Shown here piece after piece: positions 11,768-22,270 of a stretch of 64,000 bases of DNA. The notes under the pieces are model-generated. The model saw only the letters and a list, made by a program, of their open reading frames with translations, was not told where the DNA came from and searched no databases. Origin of the DNA: Asterias amurensis (Eukaryota; Echinodermata; Asteroidea; Forcipulatida; Asteriidae); contig NC_092668.1 of NCBI RefSeq assembly GCF_032118995.1, positions 4,939,501 to 5,003,500 of the forward strand, in the 5' to 3' direction. The position numbers and the translations under genes are program-made. Every line of letters starts with the position of its first letter. The stretch's first letter is position 1.

Positions 11768-11936
11768 TTACACGGCCCTTTTCGAAACCACGGCTTCGTC
11801 TTTGGATTCGGCTTCAGGCCGTCTGGAGCCCTGAGCACATATACTCAAAGCACGCTCAAAATGTCAAGACAATTGCGGGGCCAATCTATAGCCTAAGCTG
11901 AATCTGGAGCCGAAGCCGTAGGTGGTGTGGCTCAAG
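11768..11936. mobile_element. Palindromic MITE, GGCCCTTTTCgAAACCAC family
   Basis: The left arm (cggcccttttcgaaaccacg, ggcttcgtctttggattcgg) pairs with the right (gctgaatctggagccgaagcc, ggtggtgtggc). A second copy is at 44635-44803. Confidence 0.65.
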
Positions 11937-12117
11937 ATAGACAATAAAAATAATAATGAGTGACAAACAATGTGTTTCTCTCGACCCCACCTGTCTCAAC
12001 TGGGAATGCTGGGATGGACTAATTATGAGCTTGTATGAATTTAATTGTTCATGATGTAGTGGTGCATGATGGGAGCGATGGCACGGTGCTGTTCAGCCTA
12101 AGACGCATAAACCTTCT

Positions 12118-12268
12118 CGCAAAAATACTCGGTTCGCACACGTAAGGCGTGGAATGAGGTGCATGCTGGTCTAGCTAGCGATCAAGTTTGATTGCTAGCT
12201 AGTAAGACCAGCATGCACCTCATTCAACAGTTAGCGCTTGCGCAATGGGTATTTGCGAAAAGGTATAT
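12118..12268. mobile_element. Hairpin MITE centred on CTAGCTAGCGATCAA
   Basis: The core 12151-12225 folds as ggaatgaggtgcatgctggt-ctagctagcgatcaa against its inverse. Outer cgcaaaaatactcggttcgc and gcgcaatgggtatttgcg are also inverted. A second, shorter copy is at 18052-18188. Confidence 0.8.
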
Positions 12269-12269
12269 G

Positions 12270-14607
12270 ATCACAATTTAGTGTGCACACAATGAAAATG
12301 GATGAAGGCTCCATGAATCATGAAAGCGATCTTTTAAACCAAACCAAGACTTGAAAGAAAAATAGTCTGGTTCTGTAATTGTTACTATTGCATGCTTGTA
12401 TTTGGGTACAAGGTACGTGACCAAGATGGCGCCAGTGCGACAGAGGTCTTTTTTACCGGTACTTGAGATAAAGAGTGAATTATGAAGTCCATCAAGCTGT
12501 TTGAGTGGTAGTGTTTTTGTTTCACTTGGAACACGCTCTTTCTTTTTTTTTTCTTTTTCTCGGATAACAAAATACTTGACATCTACAGCGAATACTGCTC
12601 AATGATTGCCTTTATTTTTGCTCGTGTAATTCGACTCTATAGGTTCTTTACGTCAATGTGGCCTCAATCTCATATGAGCAACAGGCTTAATATATGCACT
12701 TTTGTGACATTTTGCTGGGTTTATGCAGACGAAGGAGCTCGACGAGTTGTCAGTATAGTTCACAACAACAGACATACAATTCGAACACCCATCTTGTTGA
12801 TTTTCCATCACCACGCCGTGATTTTTTTCCCCAAAACAAAAGCAAAATAATCCGAGACGTCATCGTTTTGCAGACAAGTGAAGTGAAAAGTTTCCATGGT
12901 AACTAGACGGAAAATGACCGTCAAGATTTGTAAGAGCTTGTTAAAAAAAAATAGAGCGGTCGATCATCCGACAACGTGGCCCAGTTGTAAGGTGTTCTAA
13001 GAAGACTTGTTATAATTGCGAATCCTTCGTTGTTTTTTTTTATATGAAGTTGCGCCGAGCGATAGGAATGCTTGTTGTTCGGCTTTGCACAAATCAAACT
13101 ACATCAGAGGTGCGTGTATGCGCAAATTAATGTCAATTTGCTCTGTGGAAGTACTTTGTATGTTAGCAATGTACCAATATTTGCTCATTTCCCTTTCTGG
13201 ATTTCGTCTCTAGCCGCCCGGTTGCCAATCACCTTTTTGATTGATTGATTAAAACATGTGGCCCGATTATAGTTGAAGAATGTTGAATGGTCTACGGTGT
13301 CCCTAAAGGAACACGATGGGAACTGTATAAAGAGGCAACAACTAAATACCCAAGAGGGAAAGCAATGAAGTGCAAAACATTTAGAGAGTGAATTAATATA
13401 AAAAGACTGGCGGGAAAATTTTAACGTCCCCTTAGAGGTTTGGCTTGTGAGATAATTTCATCGCAGCATCATATTAACGCCTAACTTGATCAGCAGAGAC
13501 CCCCCCCCCTGTCTCCCTGGGCGGTAACACCCCCCCCCCAACTAAAGTGTAGACTTGTAAACAAGTCGTAAACTGTTTGTCTCGGTGCACTGCTCACGCA
13601 AATAGACCGTCCTAACGACATTGCTGGCTCCGTTCGCAGTCGCGAGAGCAGTAGTCTCGCTCGGAGCATGTAGCAGTCTCGAGAGACCGTAGTTTCAAGA
13701 AAGCTGTTTTATTAACCCTACATTGACAAACGGCTTGTCTACAAGTCTAAACGAGTCTGTTCGCATGTTTTGAGGCATTACTCTAGCGTGTCAACATGTC
13801 TCAAAATCTGCCCGTTGGCTTTACTTCTACCGCAGTTTAGTTATTGTAAACTCCCCCGCTCCCCAACCCGCCCCCATCTCTAACCAATCTAGTTCAAGCC
13901 GTATATTGAACCCAGTGATAGTCGAGTCAGTCAGACAGCCTGTCATTTTTATAGTTGAGCGAGAGGTAAGTTCAGCCGGAGCCTTCTTGGGGGAAACTCT
14001 GGTGGTCGTCTTCCTCGCGTCCCGGTCAAGCATCAGCGTCCTAAGCGCAGTTGTTTCTTGTTGTGTTGCTTCCTCTGATCTACGAATGTTAGTCTTCTCC
14101 TGCCCTTGCTCATGTTTGCCCATCAATGTGATAGTCCACTACCTTCAGTATCGCGCTGGCACCAACTTGGTCATGTTGCCTGGTATCTAACAACAGTGAT
14201 GGGTGTTAATATCCATTGTACAAATAGGAACCGGAAGTACAAAACTTTCTCGTAGCTCAAGGGCTTAAACAAAATTACAATTAGGGGACTAATTATTATA
14301 AGACACAAACCATTTAAATGGAGTAACAAGGCGGGTGTTAAAACTAATAAACCGAAGTTATGTTTCCTGCTTTCAGCTGGGCTTTTGTTTTGCAAAATTA
14401 GTAATGAGATTTTCTCTGAGGTTCTTAAGTGTCTGTTCATGATGAACATTTATTGCCAGCTTTCCAGCCTCGGTTTGGTTGAATATATTTTCAGAATGAG
14501 AGAAAATCAAGATGGCCGCACCTTGATTGACCTTTCAATTGTTGATAAATAAACTGAGCTGTTTGGCATGATGGACGGCCGTATTTTAGCCACACATTCA
14601 ATTGTAT
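12270..14607. other. intergenic, no gene seen
   Basis: I find no domain-bearing open frame. The overlapping 13827-14126 (-) and 13906-14190 (+) frames encode nothing I recognise. There are two poly-C tracts near 13500-13540. The run ctcgagagaccg / cagtcgcgagagcagtagtctcg near 13635-13690 is a small inverted repeat. Confidence 0.5.
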
Positions 14608-14776
14608 ACAAATATTGACTGCTTCGAGTGCTATGGTTAAAACTATGACTCCCGAGGTGATCCCCGGAGCGTTCTATTTTCCCGAGGCGAAGCCGAGGGA
14701 AAATAGAACACTCCGGGGATCACCGAGGGAGTCATAGTTTTTAACCATTGCACGAGTAAAAGCAGTCAATATTTGT
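14608..14776. mobile_element. Complete long palindrome, CCGAGGTGATCCCCGGAG family
   Basis: The left arm begins acaaatattgactgcttcg and passes gactcccgaggtgatccccg. The centre is ttttcccgaggcgaagccga. The right arm repeats all of this inverted and ends agcagtcaatatttgt. The arms are about 80 bp with few mismatches, so the sequence can form a cruciform or long RNA hairpin. Ttataacacccc at 14780 and its inverse ggggtgttataa at 15103 may mark an outer element boundary. Confidence 0.85.
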
Positions 14777-14779
14777 TTT

Positions 14780-15871
14780 ATAACACCCCAAACATTTCTA
14801 AATACTGTACTGTTATTATTAAGTTACAGACCTGAATGCTACAATCCACGGACGACGCGAATACAGATTGCAAACACTTTTACTTACTGTGTTGCATGTA
14901 GTGTCGCGCAATCCGAAATGGTTACAGACTATTAATTTATCATCCCAGTATACGCAACGGACGTCTGGGTACTGCACGCCATGTGCTAGTCTGTTGGACT
15001 AGCGCATGGCAAACCGACGCTCTATCACACGGCCGTCGTCTGGCAAAACTAAGACATGTCATGTGACGCGCTCTAAACCAATGAGCAGGCAGAATACTTG
15101 CAAGGGGTGTTATAAAATCAAATAGAATGATGTTGTGTCAAATTTCAACATTTCTACAATATGTTTTGTAAAAGAAAATAAATCCCATGATTTACTATAC
15201 TGTTGAATACTGTCTTACAAACAGTAGCTATTTTTTTTTTTTTTTTTTTTTTTTTTATTACTACGACTTTCACTTTCCATAGTTTTCAAATAGCTTTGAA
15301 TAATTTAAGTATGTTGTGTCTCCAATCATGATGTTTGTGTGTGTGGGGGGGGGGAGGGGTAACTTACACGGTTGTGTTCTGAGGTGTTTATTATTGCCAA
15401 TTTGTACGTTGTAATGCACTGTCTAGAATATTGTTGTAGTCTTAAATCCTTTTTTTTATGTTTCTTGAAGATGTTTACTGTCCCGTTTTATAGAGCTTTT
15501 ATCAGTTTTAGACAATGTACATTTTCCATTTGTCTATATTAAAGATGGGACTATACAGATTTTTAATTGGTATTTTGGAACTTCGGTATAGGCAAAAACT
15601 CGCTCTGTGATTTTGCAAAAGAAAGATGTATTTTTATGTTTGCTACAAGGCAAAGCCAAATCCTAATACAGACGTTCGTTCGTTTGCAATGTTTGGTTCT
15701 CTCTTCTCCCGCCGTCGAGTAGCGGTCTTCGTCGGTCGCGGCAAAAGGGCTCGGGTTTCGGATCTACTCACCGCCCACTGTATTATGTTCTTTGGTCTTT
15801 TGCCGCGTAATTTCCTGTTGTTTGTTTGTCAGCTTGTTGTTATAGTTTTACCATCACTGGGCAAGAAGATC
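14780..15871. other. intergenic, no gene seen
   Basis: Contains an inverted pair gccatgtgctagtc / gactagcgcatggc (14970-15008), a poly-T tract 15231-15256 and a G-run near 15344. The open frame 15626-15919 shows no recognisable domain. Confidence 0.5.
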
Positions 15872-16108
15872 TGGCCCAGTTTCATAGAGCTGCTTAGCAC
15901 ACAAATGTGCTTAGCATGAAATTTCTTCATTGATAAAAACAGGGTTACGAACCAAATTTCCATTTGTTGCATTCGGCTTGTTACTAAGATTTAAGCTGTT
16001 TTTATCCTGGAAATCCCGTGGAAGTTTGGTTGGTAATCCTGTTTTTATCAAGGAAAATATTTCATGCTAAGCAAATTGTTGTGCTGAGCAGCTCTATGAA
16101 ATCGGGCT
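15872..16108. mobile_element. Family B palindromic MITE (TTTCATAGAGCTGCTTAGCA ends)
   Basis: The left end is tggcccagtttcatagagct then gcttagcac. The right end is the inverse, gctgagcagctctatgaaat then cgggct. Internal arms (tttccatttgttgc, atcctgtttttatcaagg) also pair. Other copies: 35280-35525, 36444-36667, 36779-37036, 39149-39350. Confidence 0.8.
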
Positions 16109-16126
16109 CTGTTTAGAGAACAAGAA

Positions 16127-16528
16127 TTAAAGACAGTGATGGACACCATTGGTGATTGTCAAAGACCGGTCTTCTCACTTTGTGTATCTCAACATATTAT
16201 GCATAAAATAACAAACCTGTGAAAATTTGAGCTCAATTTGGTCGTCGAAGTTGCGAGATAGTAACGAAAGCAAAAAACACCATTGTCATACGAAGTTGTG
16301 TGGTTTTAGATGCTTGATTTCGAGACCTCAAAATATAATTATAAGGTCTCGAAATAGAATTCGTGGAAAATTACTTCTTTCTCGAAAACTACGTGACTTC
16401 AGAGGGAGCCGTTTCTCAAAATGTTTATCTGTCAACAGCTCTCAATCGACCATTAATACTCGTTGTCAAGTAAGGTTTCATGCTAATAGTTATTTAAAAA
16501 AATTACCAATAGTGTCCACTGCCTTTAA
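16127..16528 (+). mobile_element. Family A MITE, full length
   Basis: TTAAAGACAGTGATGGACACC starts it (with a 2-3 base insertion in the terminus) and AGTGTCCACTGCCTTTAA ends it. The central palindrome gatttcgagacctc / aggtctcgaaat is present. Confidence 0.8.
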
Positions 16529-17439
16529 GCCACACAAGAGATAGTCATAAATCAATTCGAGTGAAACAAATTCATTGCCCGCCGGCCTGTCCTTTGTACT
16601 GTGATTTATGCATAATTATTTTATTTTGCTTTGAGCGTTTTGTCTTACTGTCTTGAGATGTTCTGTAATACTCATTATACCCACAGATAGCTATTCTCAG
16701 AAAATAATTTGTATATTGAAGGATGTATAAGGTGTTCCGTCGTTGAGGTAAGATATATTTTCCGTATCAGTTACTCTGAATATTAACTTTCATGGTACGT
16801 GTGTAGATATCGCAGACCTTGAAAACGGCGGCTTTTTCCTATGGTGGCCGCGAGGAGACATTACAAATCACCTCGTGCACATTTTGTTTTTTGACCTCCA
16901 TTGTTGTTCCTAAGGTTAAAACAGTGGGAAGTGTTGTTTTTATAGTTTTTTTTACGATCTTTACTTTAAATGGTGAATTGCTTGCAACATTATTGATAAT
17001 TCCAACAAAAGATGAGGCAAATCAATGATTTAAACAGATGACTCGTCAAGATTAGAACGCCCACAGCTCGTCATGAAAGGAAGGTTTTTCATTGGCCCAG
17101 TGTGTGCTTGTGTGGATTCTGTCCCGAAACGTATTGGCACATATAGATGGGTCAATGGACAACCCCACTTTGACCTATATGCGAGGGCGCCCTACTTAAA
17201 CTACGTCAAGCGCATAAGGTCAACTGTAGCCTGAACATCTGACGTCACACCTCGAGGGTCGTATATAAAGACAGGGGCCAGTCTAGGTGCCATGCCGTCA
17301 ACGCTCGAGGGTCAGTCTTTTGATTGCAATTGGCATTGATGTCATGCTGCCGCAATTTTGAGGTCGATGTTATTAGAAACGGGGAGCTGGTGTCTGTTGA
17401 CGGTGACCTAGATTGTCTCACTGTCTGTATCCGCAAGGA
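16529..17439. other. intergenic, no gene seen
   Basis: The open frame 16819-17028 has no recognisable motif. 17220-17280 is a fragment of the palindromic family at 11335-11614. Otherwise unique AT-rich sequence. Confidence 0.45.
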
Positions 17440-17602
17440 TCTGCCGTCGATTTCACAAAACTCTTTCTAACTTAAGACTAGTCTTAGGACTTAGGACGAG
17501 TCCCAACCCTGCACTGTAGCATGCAGACCTTAAGATTAATCCTTTTTACTCGTCCTAACTCGAGATAAGACGAGCCCTAACTCTTTGTGAAATCGACCCA
17601 GG
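17440..17602. mobile_element. Family D palindromic MITE (TCACAAAGAGTTAGGACTAG ends)
   Basis: Cgatttcacaaaactctttc and cttagactagtcttagg on the left pair with cctaactcgagataag and actctttgtgaaatcgaccc on the right. Related copies lie at 31897-32022 and 37143-37276. Confidence 0.7.
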
Positions 17603-18051
17603 TATTAGTTTTACCTAACCAGTGATTTCTTTGGATACCTACTTTTCATTGGATACACGTGCAGTGACGTATTTATAAGCTGTCAATATCGGTATTTTGA
17701 TTGGTCCGAGGTGATGCTTATCAGCTGCACTTTCGGTCGTCTGCATACATATACAGCGGCATGCATAGTGTACTTGAACATGCATGTAACGTTGTTTTAC
17801 ATGACTGTATGCAGCCTGACGATTGATTTGACTGCGAATCTCCATATGAAATTGATGCCAGGTTAAGGTGCTTTAGGAAGTGATGACGTGTAGTAGGCTC
17901 AAGACTGGTATCTGGCGTAAATAATGAGCCTCGTAGAGTCACGTTATTTTCAGGCTACCACGCGAGCTGGGAGACCTAGCAGTCGTTGAACTTTACATAA
18001 AATGACCCCGTTTGAGTTCGCATGCAAAACTATGACATGCAACCTTATCGT

Positions 18052-18188
18052 AAATACTCGGTACGCGCGCATTAGGAATGGAATGAAGTGCACGTGGTCT
18101 AGCTAGCGATCAAGTTTGATCGCTAGCTAGACCAGCCTGCACCTCGTTCAACATTTAGCGCTTGCGCAATGGGTATTTGCGAATAGGT
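18052..18188. mobile_element. Hairpin MITE, second CTAGCTAGCGATCAA copy
   Basis: Core gaatgaagtgcacgtggtct-agctagcgatcaa faces its inverse ending ctgcacctcgttc (18081-18149). Flanks match those of the copy at 12118-12268. Confidence 0.75.
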
Positions 18189-18381
18189 CTATGATCATGT
18201 ATCTCTATTATATAATGGAGATCAATGTCTTTGATGATCAACCCTTTTTGATACGTGAGGGCGCGCTACTCAGTATAAAACAGCTCTTGTGACGTCATGT
18301 TTTTCGTCCATTAAATTTTGCTGCTTGCTTGTGCTGGCACAGCTGCAGGGTTCGCATAGTAACAAAAATGTGCACAGGCTC

Positions 18382-18382
<1 letters not shown>

Positions 18383-18412
<30 letters not shown>
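18383..18412 (+). repeat. poly-A tract of about 30 bases
   Basis: A pure A homopolymer follows tcgc. The adjoining sequence does not identify a retrocopy. Confidence 0.8.
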
Positions 18413-18416
<4 letters not shown>

Positions 18417-18799
18417 GCAGAAATTTCATTCGCGCTAAAGTTGACTCCATTTTCGAAATTATAGCTTATAATGAAACGAGTATGGATTATTCATCCGTGC
18501 TTTCAACATCCAACTGGTAAAAAGAAGAAAACAGGAAAAAAAACAGAGAGAATTTCTTGGCAGAGTCCATCATCACCAGAGACCGATATTGGATACTGTT
18601 ATTAAAAGCTGACAGGAAGCTTTTAAGCTCGTTATCTCATCATACAGTTCACGGTATAGTGCTCAAGGGCGTTTAGAAGACTTCTCATAAGGGCAAGTAA
18701 TTCACGATGGGAGACACACATCAGAGATTTAAAAAATCTCTACATCTAACTTATAGAGGGGACATTACGCCTAAATACATGCAGTTTGATATAAAGATC

Positions 18800-19045
18800 A
18801 GATTGGAGATTTGGAGCAGCGTTCTTGTACTATTCATCGGACACATAGCATTGACGACCAAGCTTCAAGGCGTTCATTTATTTTAATTTTATTCATTTAT
18901 TCTTTGTTTTATTTGTTTTCCAAAATATATTTTGTATATAGCCATTGTCTGTTTTGTAATGTTTTTAATGTGTCATTGTTTTTACTGTATGCGAGCATTT
19001 GAATTACCCTTTTTGGGATCTAATAAAGATTATTGTATTGTATTC
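18800..19045 (+). mobile_element. 3' end of a LINE-like retrotransposon
   Basis: AT-rich sequence resembling a 3' untranslated region ends gggatctaataaagattatt followed by a short gtattgtattg run. An AATAAAG signal followed by a 5-base tandem tail is typical of the 3' ends of CR1/Jockey-type non-LTR elements. No reverse transcriptase coding sequence precedes it, so this would be a 5'-truncated copy. Confidence 0.5.
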
Positions 19046-19284
19046 CCTTTGCGCGATTTGCGATACCAAATGCACGCGATGCTTGTGTGGTGATGACACA
19101 CGTGTACGTGTGCCTTTCACGCGTGTGTACGTTTCATCAAAGATGGTGGCCAATGACGTCATGTGCAATCCATCCATCCATACGAGGACTCCCTGGCGAC
19201 CTCCGTATGCAGACAGTAACAAAAAGTGCGGATGACCTATACGCACTGTAGTAGTATGGGTGTTAAACATTCGGAGAGAAAACT

Positions 19285-19905
19285 GCTAATAGACATGGGG
19301 GAGGAGTGCCCTTGTGGGGTCTTTTGCACAATGAAACAACGGATCACACAAGGGGAATTCTTTGTTTAACTTGGATCCCACAAGGGAATTCTTTAGAAAA
19401 GGTAATAATAGCAAGATTCCAACAATATCAATAGATTCCAGTGTACTTACGAGCATGTCCTTGTGGGCTCTTTTACACAATTGAACAATGGACCACACAA
19501 GGAATGGGAGACTTTGGAACGCTAGGTGGCAGCAGACTTACCAGGTAAATTTTCATTGTTTACATAGTCCTGAGCATGCGCACATTACTGAGAACAGTGG
19601 ATTTTACCTGGTAAGTCTGCTGCCACCAAGCGTCCCAAAAGTCTCCCATTATTTGTTCAACCCAGACCCCACAAGGGAATTCTATAGAAAAGGGAATAAT
19701 AGAGCACCAAAAGCAAGATCCCAACCAGATGCATAAGGTTGCAGTGTGCTCTAGGGCGTGCCCTTGCGGGGTCTTTTATAGAATGGAACAAGGGACACCA
19801 CAATAAAATTCTTTGTTTAACCTGGACCCCACAAGGGATTTTTTTTTTAGAGAAGGAAGTAGTAGAACAAAAAGGACCCCATCTAACCGGATTCGTATAA
19901 AGTGA
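19285..19905. repeat. Three degenerate direct repeats with CCCCACAAGGGAATTC motif
   Basis: The blocks gcccttgtggggtcttttgc, catgtccttgtgggctctttt and gtgcccttgcggggtctttta start about 150-310 bp apart. Each is followed by an attgaacaa-type word, accacacaagg, and ccacaagggaattcttt. The last gap is enlarged by the palindrome at 19503-19650. Confidence 0.7.
19503..19650. mobile_element. Palindromic MITE nested in the CCCCACAAGGG repeats
   Basis: Left arm aatgggagactttggaacgc, taggtggcagcagacttacc, aggtaaa; right arm is its inverse ending gtctcccatt. It interrupts the middle direct repeat. A half copy (tttacctggtaagtctgctg) is at 24298-24345. Confidence 0.8.
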
Positions 19906-20323
19906 TTTGTTTAAAACCACTAGCAATCTGATAACCGTCTCTATGTTGTCTGTACTCGATTATTTTTGGCAACAGCTCCCATTGGTTTTGTACACACTCT
20001 CCAATTGGGGAGCTTCATCCAACCAGGGACCCATTGTCACGGTTTGATTGTGTATAGCTACCCCCCCCCCCCCCCACGACCAGACACTCAACATAAAATG
20101 AAACATTTCACATCCTTATCTCGTGTTCAGTTCGACCTATATCTAAAGCCCTTAAGATTTTCATATTAGCCCTTTTTGTTTCCCGAGTGCGGAATAATTT
20201 CTATAGGCGCCAGTGTCAGTCGTCGACTTTATTTTACGATGCTATTAGATTTAAGGGAGGATTTACATCAAGGATCAAAATACACTTTCAACGAAATATC
20301 AATTCCTTTTCAAGGAGTTAGTT

Positions 20324-20713
20324 TTAAAGGCAGTGGACACTATTGGTAATTGTCAAAGACTAGCCTTCACAGTTGGTGTATCTCAACGTATGCGTAAAAT
20401 AACAAACCTGTGAAAATTTGAGCTCAATTGGTCATCGAACTTGCGAGATAATAATGAAATATAATAAAACCCTTGTCACACAAAGTTGTGTGCGTTTTTT
20501 TAGATGGTTGATTTCGAGACCTCAAGTTCTAAATCTGAGGTCTCGAAATAAAATTCGTGGAAAATTACTTCTTTTCTCGAAAACTATGGCACTTCAGAGG
20601 GAGCCGTTTATCACAATGTTTTATACCATCAACCTCTCCCCATTACTCGTCACCAAGAAAAGTTTTATGATAATAATTATTTTGAGTCATTACCAATAGT
20701 GTCCATTGCCTTT
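20324..20713 (+). mobile_element. Family A MITE, near full length
   Basis: TTAAAGGCAGTGGACACT starts it and agtgtccattgcctttc ends it, so the final TTAA is mutated to TTTC. Central palindrome gatttcgagacctcaa / gaggtctcgaaat is intact. Confidence 0.85.
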
Positions 20714-21089
20714 CATCATAACATATGAAAGGTTTATTTTTCAGATCCTCATGTTTGAGTGCGGAACCAAGCTTTCTCCTTCCCCTGGGTCCATCTTGGG
20801 GAGTGGCTTAATTTTAGCTTTTAGCCTTGTTTGGAAACTTACATAAAACAATATTAATCAATACAAACAGACGAAACGGTATTGTGCCGAATCTAAGGAC
20901 ACCCAAAGCAAAATGGGCGGCTAATAACTTAGTTTTCCGATTGATTGGAAAAAAACACACACAAAAAACAGGCATTTAATATTTTTTCTCTCTTGAGATC
21001 TCTCTTTTCTCTCTAATTACCTTCCTATTTTTATTTTTTTTTATGGGAAAAAAAATGAAAACAACTTTTGTTATTGTTGCTTGCTATTA
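20714..21089. other. intergenic, no gene seen
   Basis: No coding or repeat structure recognised apart from a ctctcttgagatctctctttt pyrimidine-rich stretch near 20985. Confidence 0.45.
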
Positions 21090-21090
21090 A

Positions 21091-21304
21091 AAGCCTTGTC
21101 ACACGAGGTAAGTTTTACAGGCATTTTGGGGGCAACCAACTGCAGTGCAATGCCACAGGACCACCTTGGTAGCACATGAGTAATGTTGCAAACAATGTCT
21201 TACGATTCCCAAGGAATGTATTATATTTAAACATGACTGAATTATCTTCTTGGAGATTGCCTGGAACTGGTTGCCTGTAAATTGCCTCGTGTGACATGAC
21301 CCTT
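21091..21304. mobile_element. MITE with ends AAGCCTTGTCACACGAGG
   Basis: The left terminus aagccttgtcacacgaggta and right terminus ttgcctcgtgtgacatgaccctt are inverted copies. Internal attgcctggaactgg/caaccaactgcag arms also pair weakly. Confidence 0.7.
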
Positions 21305-22264
21305 ACGCAACACTCTTCACCTAGCGTCCGCCAAAATGTCCCCTTGTTCAGTCGAGAATAATTTTCTTTAAACTCAATCATACTTTTATAATAGCCATAT
21401 TCGGCTGTTCATATTATAATTCCATGACCACAGGGACAAACACCATCCAAAGACGAAACAATGTTGGTTTAGATTTACCACACATGTTCTATAGTTCCCC
21501 TTGCCGACTTGCAAACACAATCATGTTTGTCTATTCACGCAACCCAGTAAAAATAGCTCATTCCTTTGGGAATTTTGTTGTTGCATTTCCTAGATTGCGG
21601 AATCTGACTTTTTTTTTCCCGACCGCTCATAACTGTTATCCTGAGGGTTAAAGAGGAGGGAAAAATTGTTTAAGTCTGGATCGGCACAGTCAACGTCAAT
21701 GTATGAACTTTGGAAATGTTTTAAGGCCGGGGAAAAACAGGTTAATCGTAATCACCATTTCTTAAACTCGCAAAAAAAAGAGGGGAAAAAAAGACTATAG
21801 ATAAAATGATACATCTAGACTAATTCCTTACTTTGATAAGACGTTTTTTTTCTTCATAAAGCCTCTTGAATAATTCCACACGTGTGCGAGGTAGCCTACG
21901 GAGGAGATGTCTCCGGGATGGTCATGAGCCTTCGGTCTAACGGCCAGAGCACTTGTCATGCCACTTTAACTATTTTTATTAAAAGATAATCTGACGTGAG
22001 TGTAAAAGTCAATGGAAAAAATTACCAACTTTAAAAATTAACATTATATAGCCTTCGAGAAAGACAACGGTTTTGGTTCGTAAGCAACGGCAGTTACATA
22101 GCAATTTCTACTTTCTCAAATTTATTTCTATAGGTACAAAGTATAATTTGCTGCTCTTTGAGTTTAAATGTCCTTAATTTCACCCGGGACGCACTTCAAT
22201 TAAAGGAAAGGTTTCATTATTTTATGAAGATGACTAAATTAAGAAAATTCCCCTTTTTTGGCAG
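21305..22264. other. intergenic region upstream of the receptor gene
   Basis: No coding sequence recognised. Because a good splice acceptor ends at 22264, part of this stretch is probably an intron of the receptor gene and a 5' untranslated exon may lie further upstream. I cannot place it. Confidence 0.5.
22251..22264 (+). other. Probable splice acceptor before the receptor start codon
   Basis: A pyrimidine-rich ccccttttttgg followed by CAG lies six bases before the ATG. It fits a 3' splice site joining a non-coding upstream exon to the intronless coding exon, an arrangement common in peptide receptor genes. Confidence 0.55.
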
Positions 22265-22270
22265 GTCGTC

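Noticed and set aside
13827..14190. Overlapping ORFs of 99 and 94 aa
   Set aside because: No domain, no splice context, and both strands are open over the same stretch, as expected by chance.
15626..15919. 97-aa open frame
   Set aside because: No recognisable domain, and it runs into a family B MITE at its 3' end.
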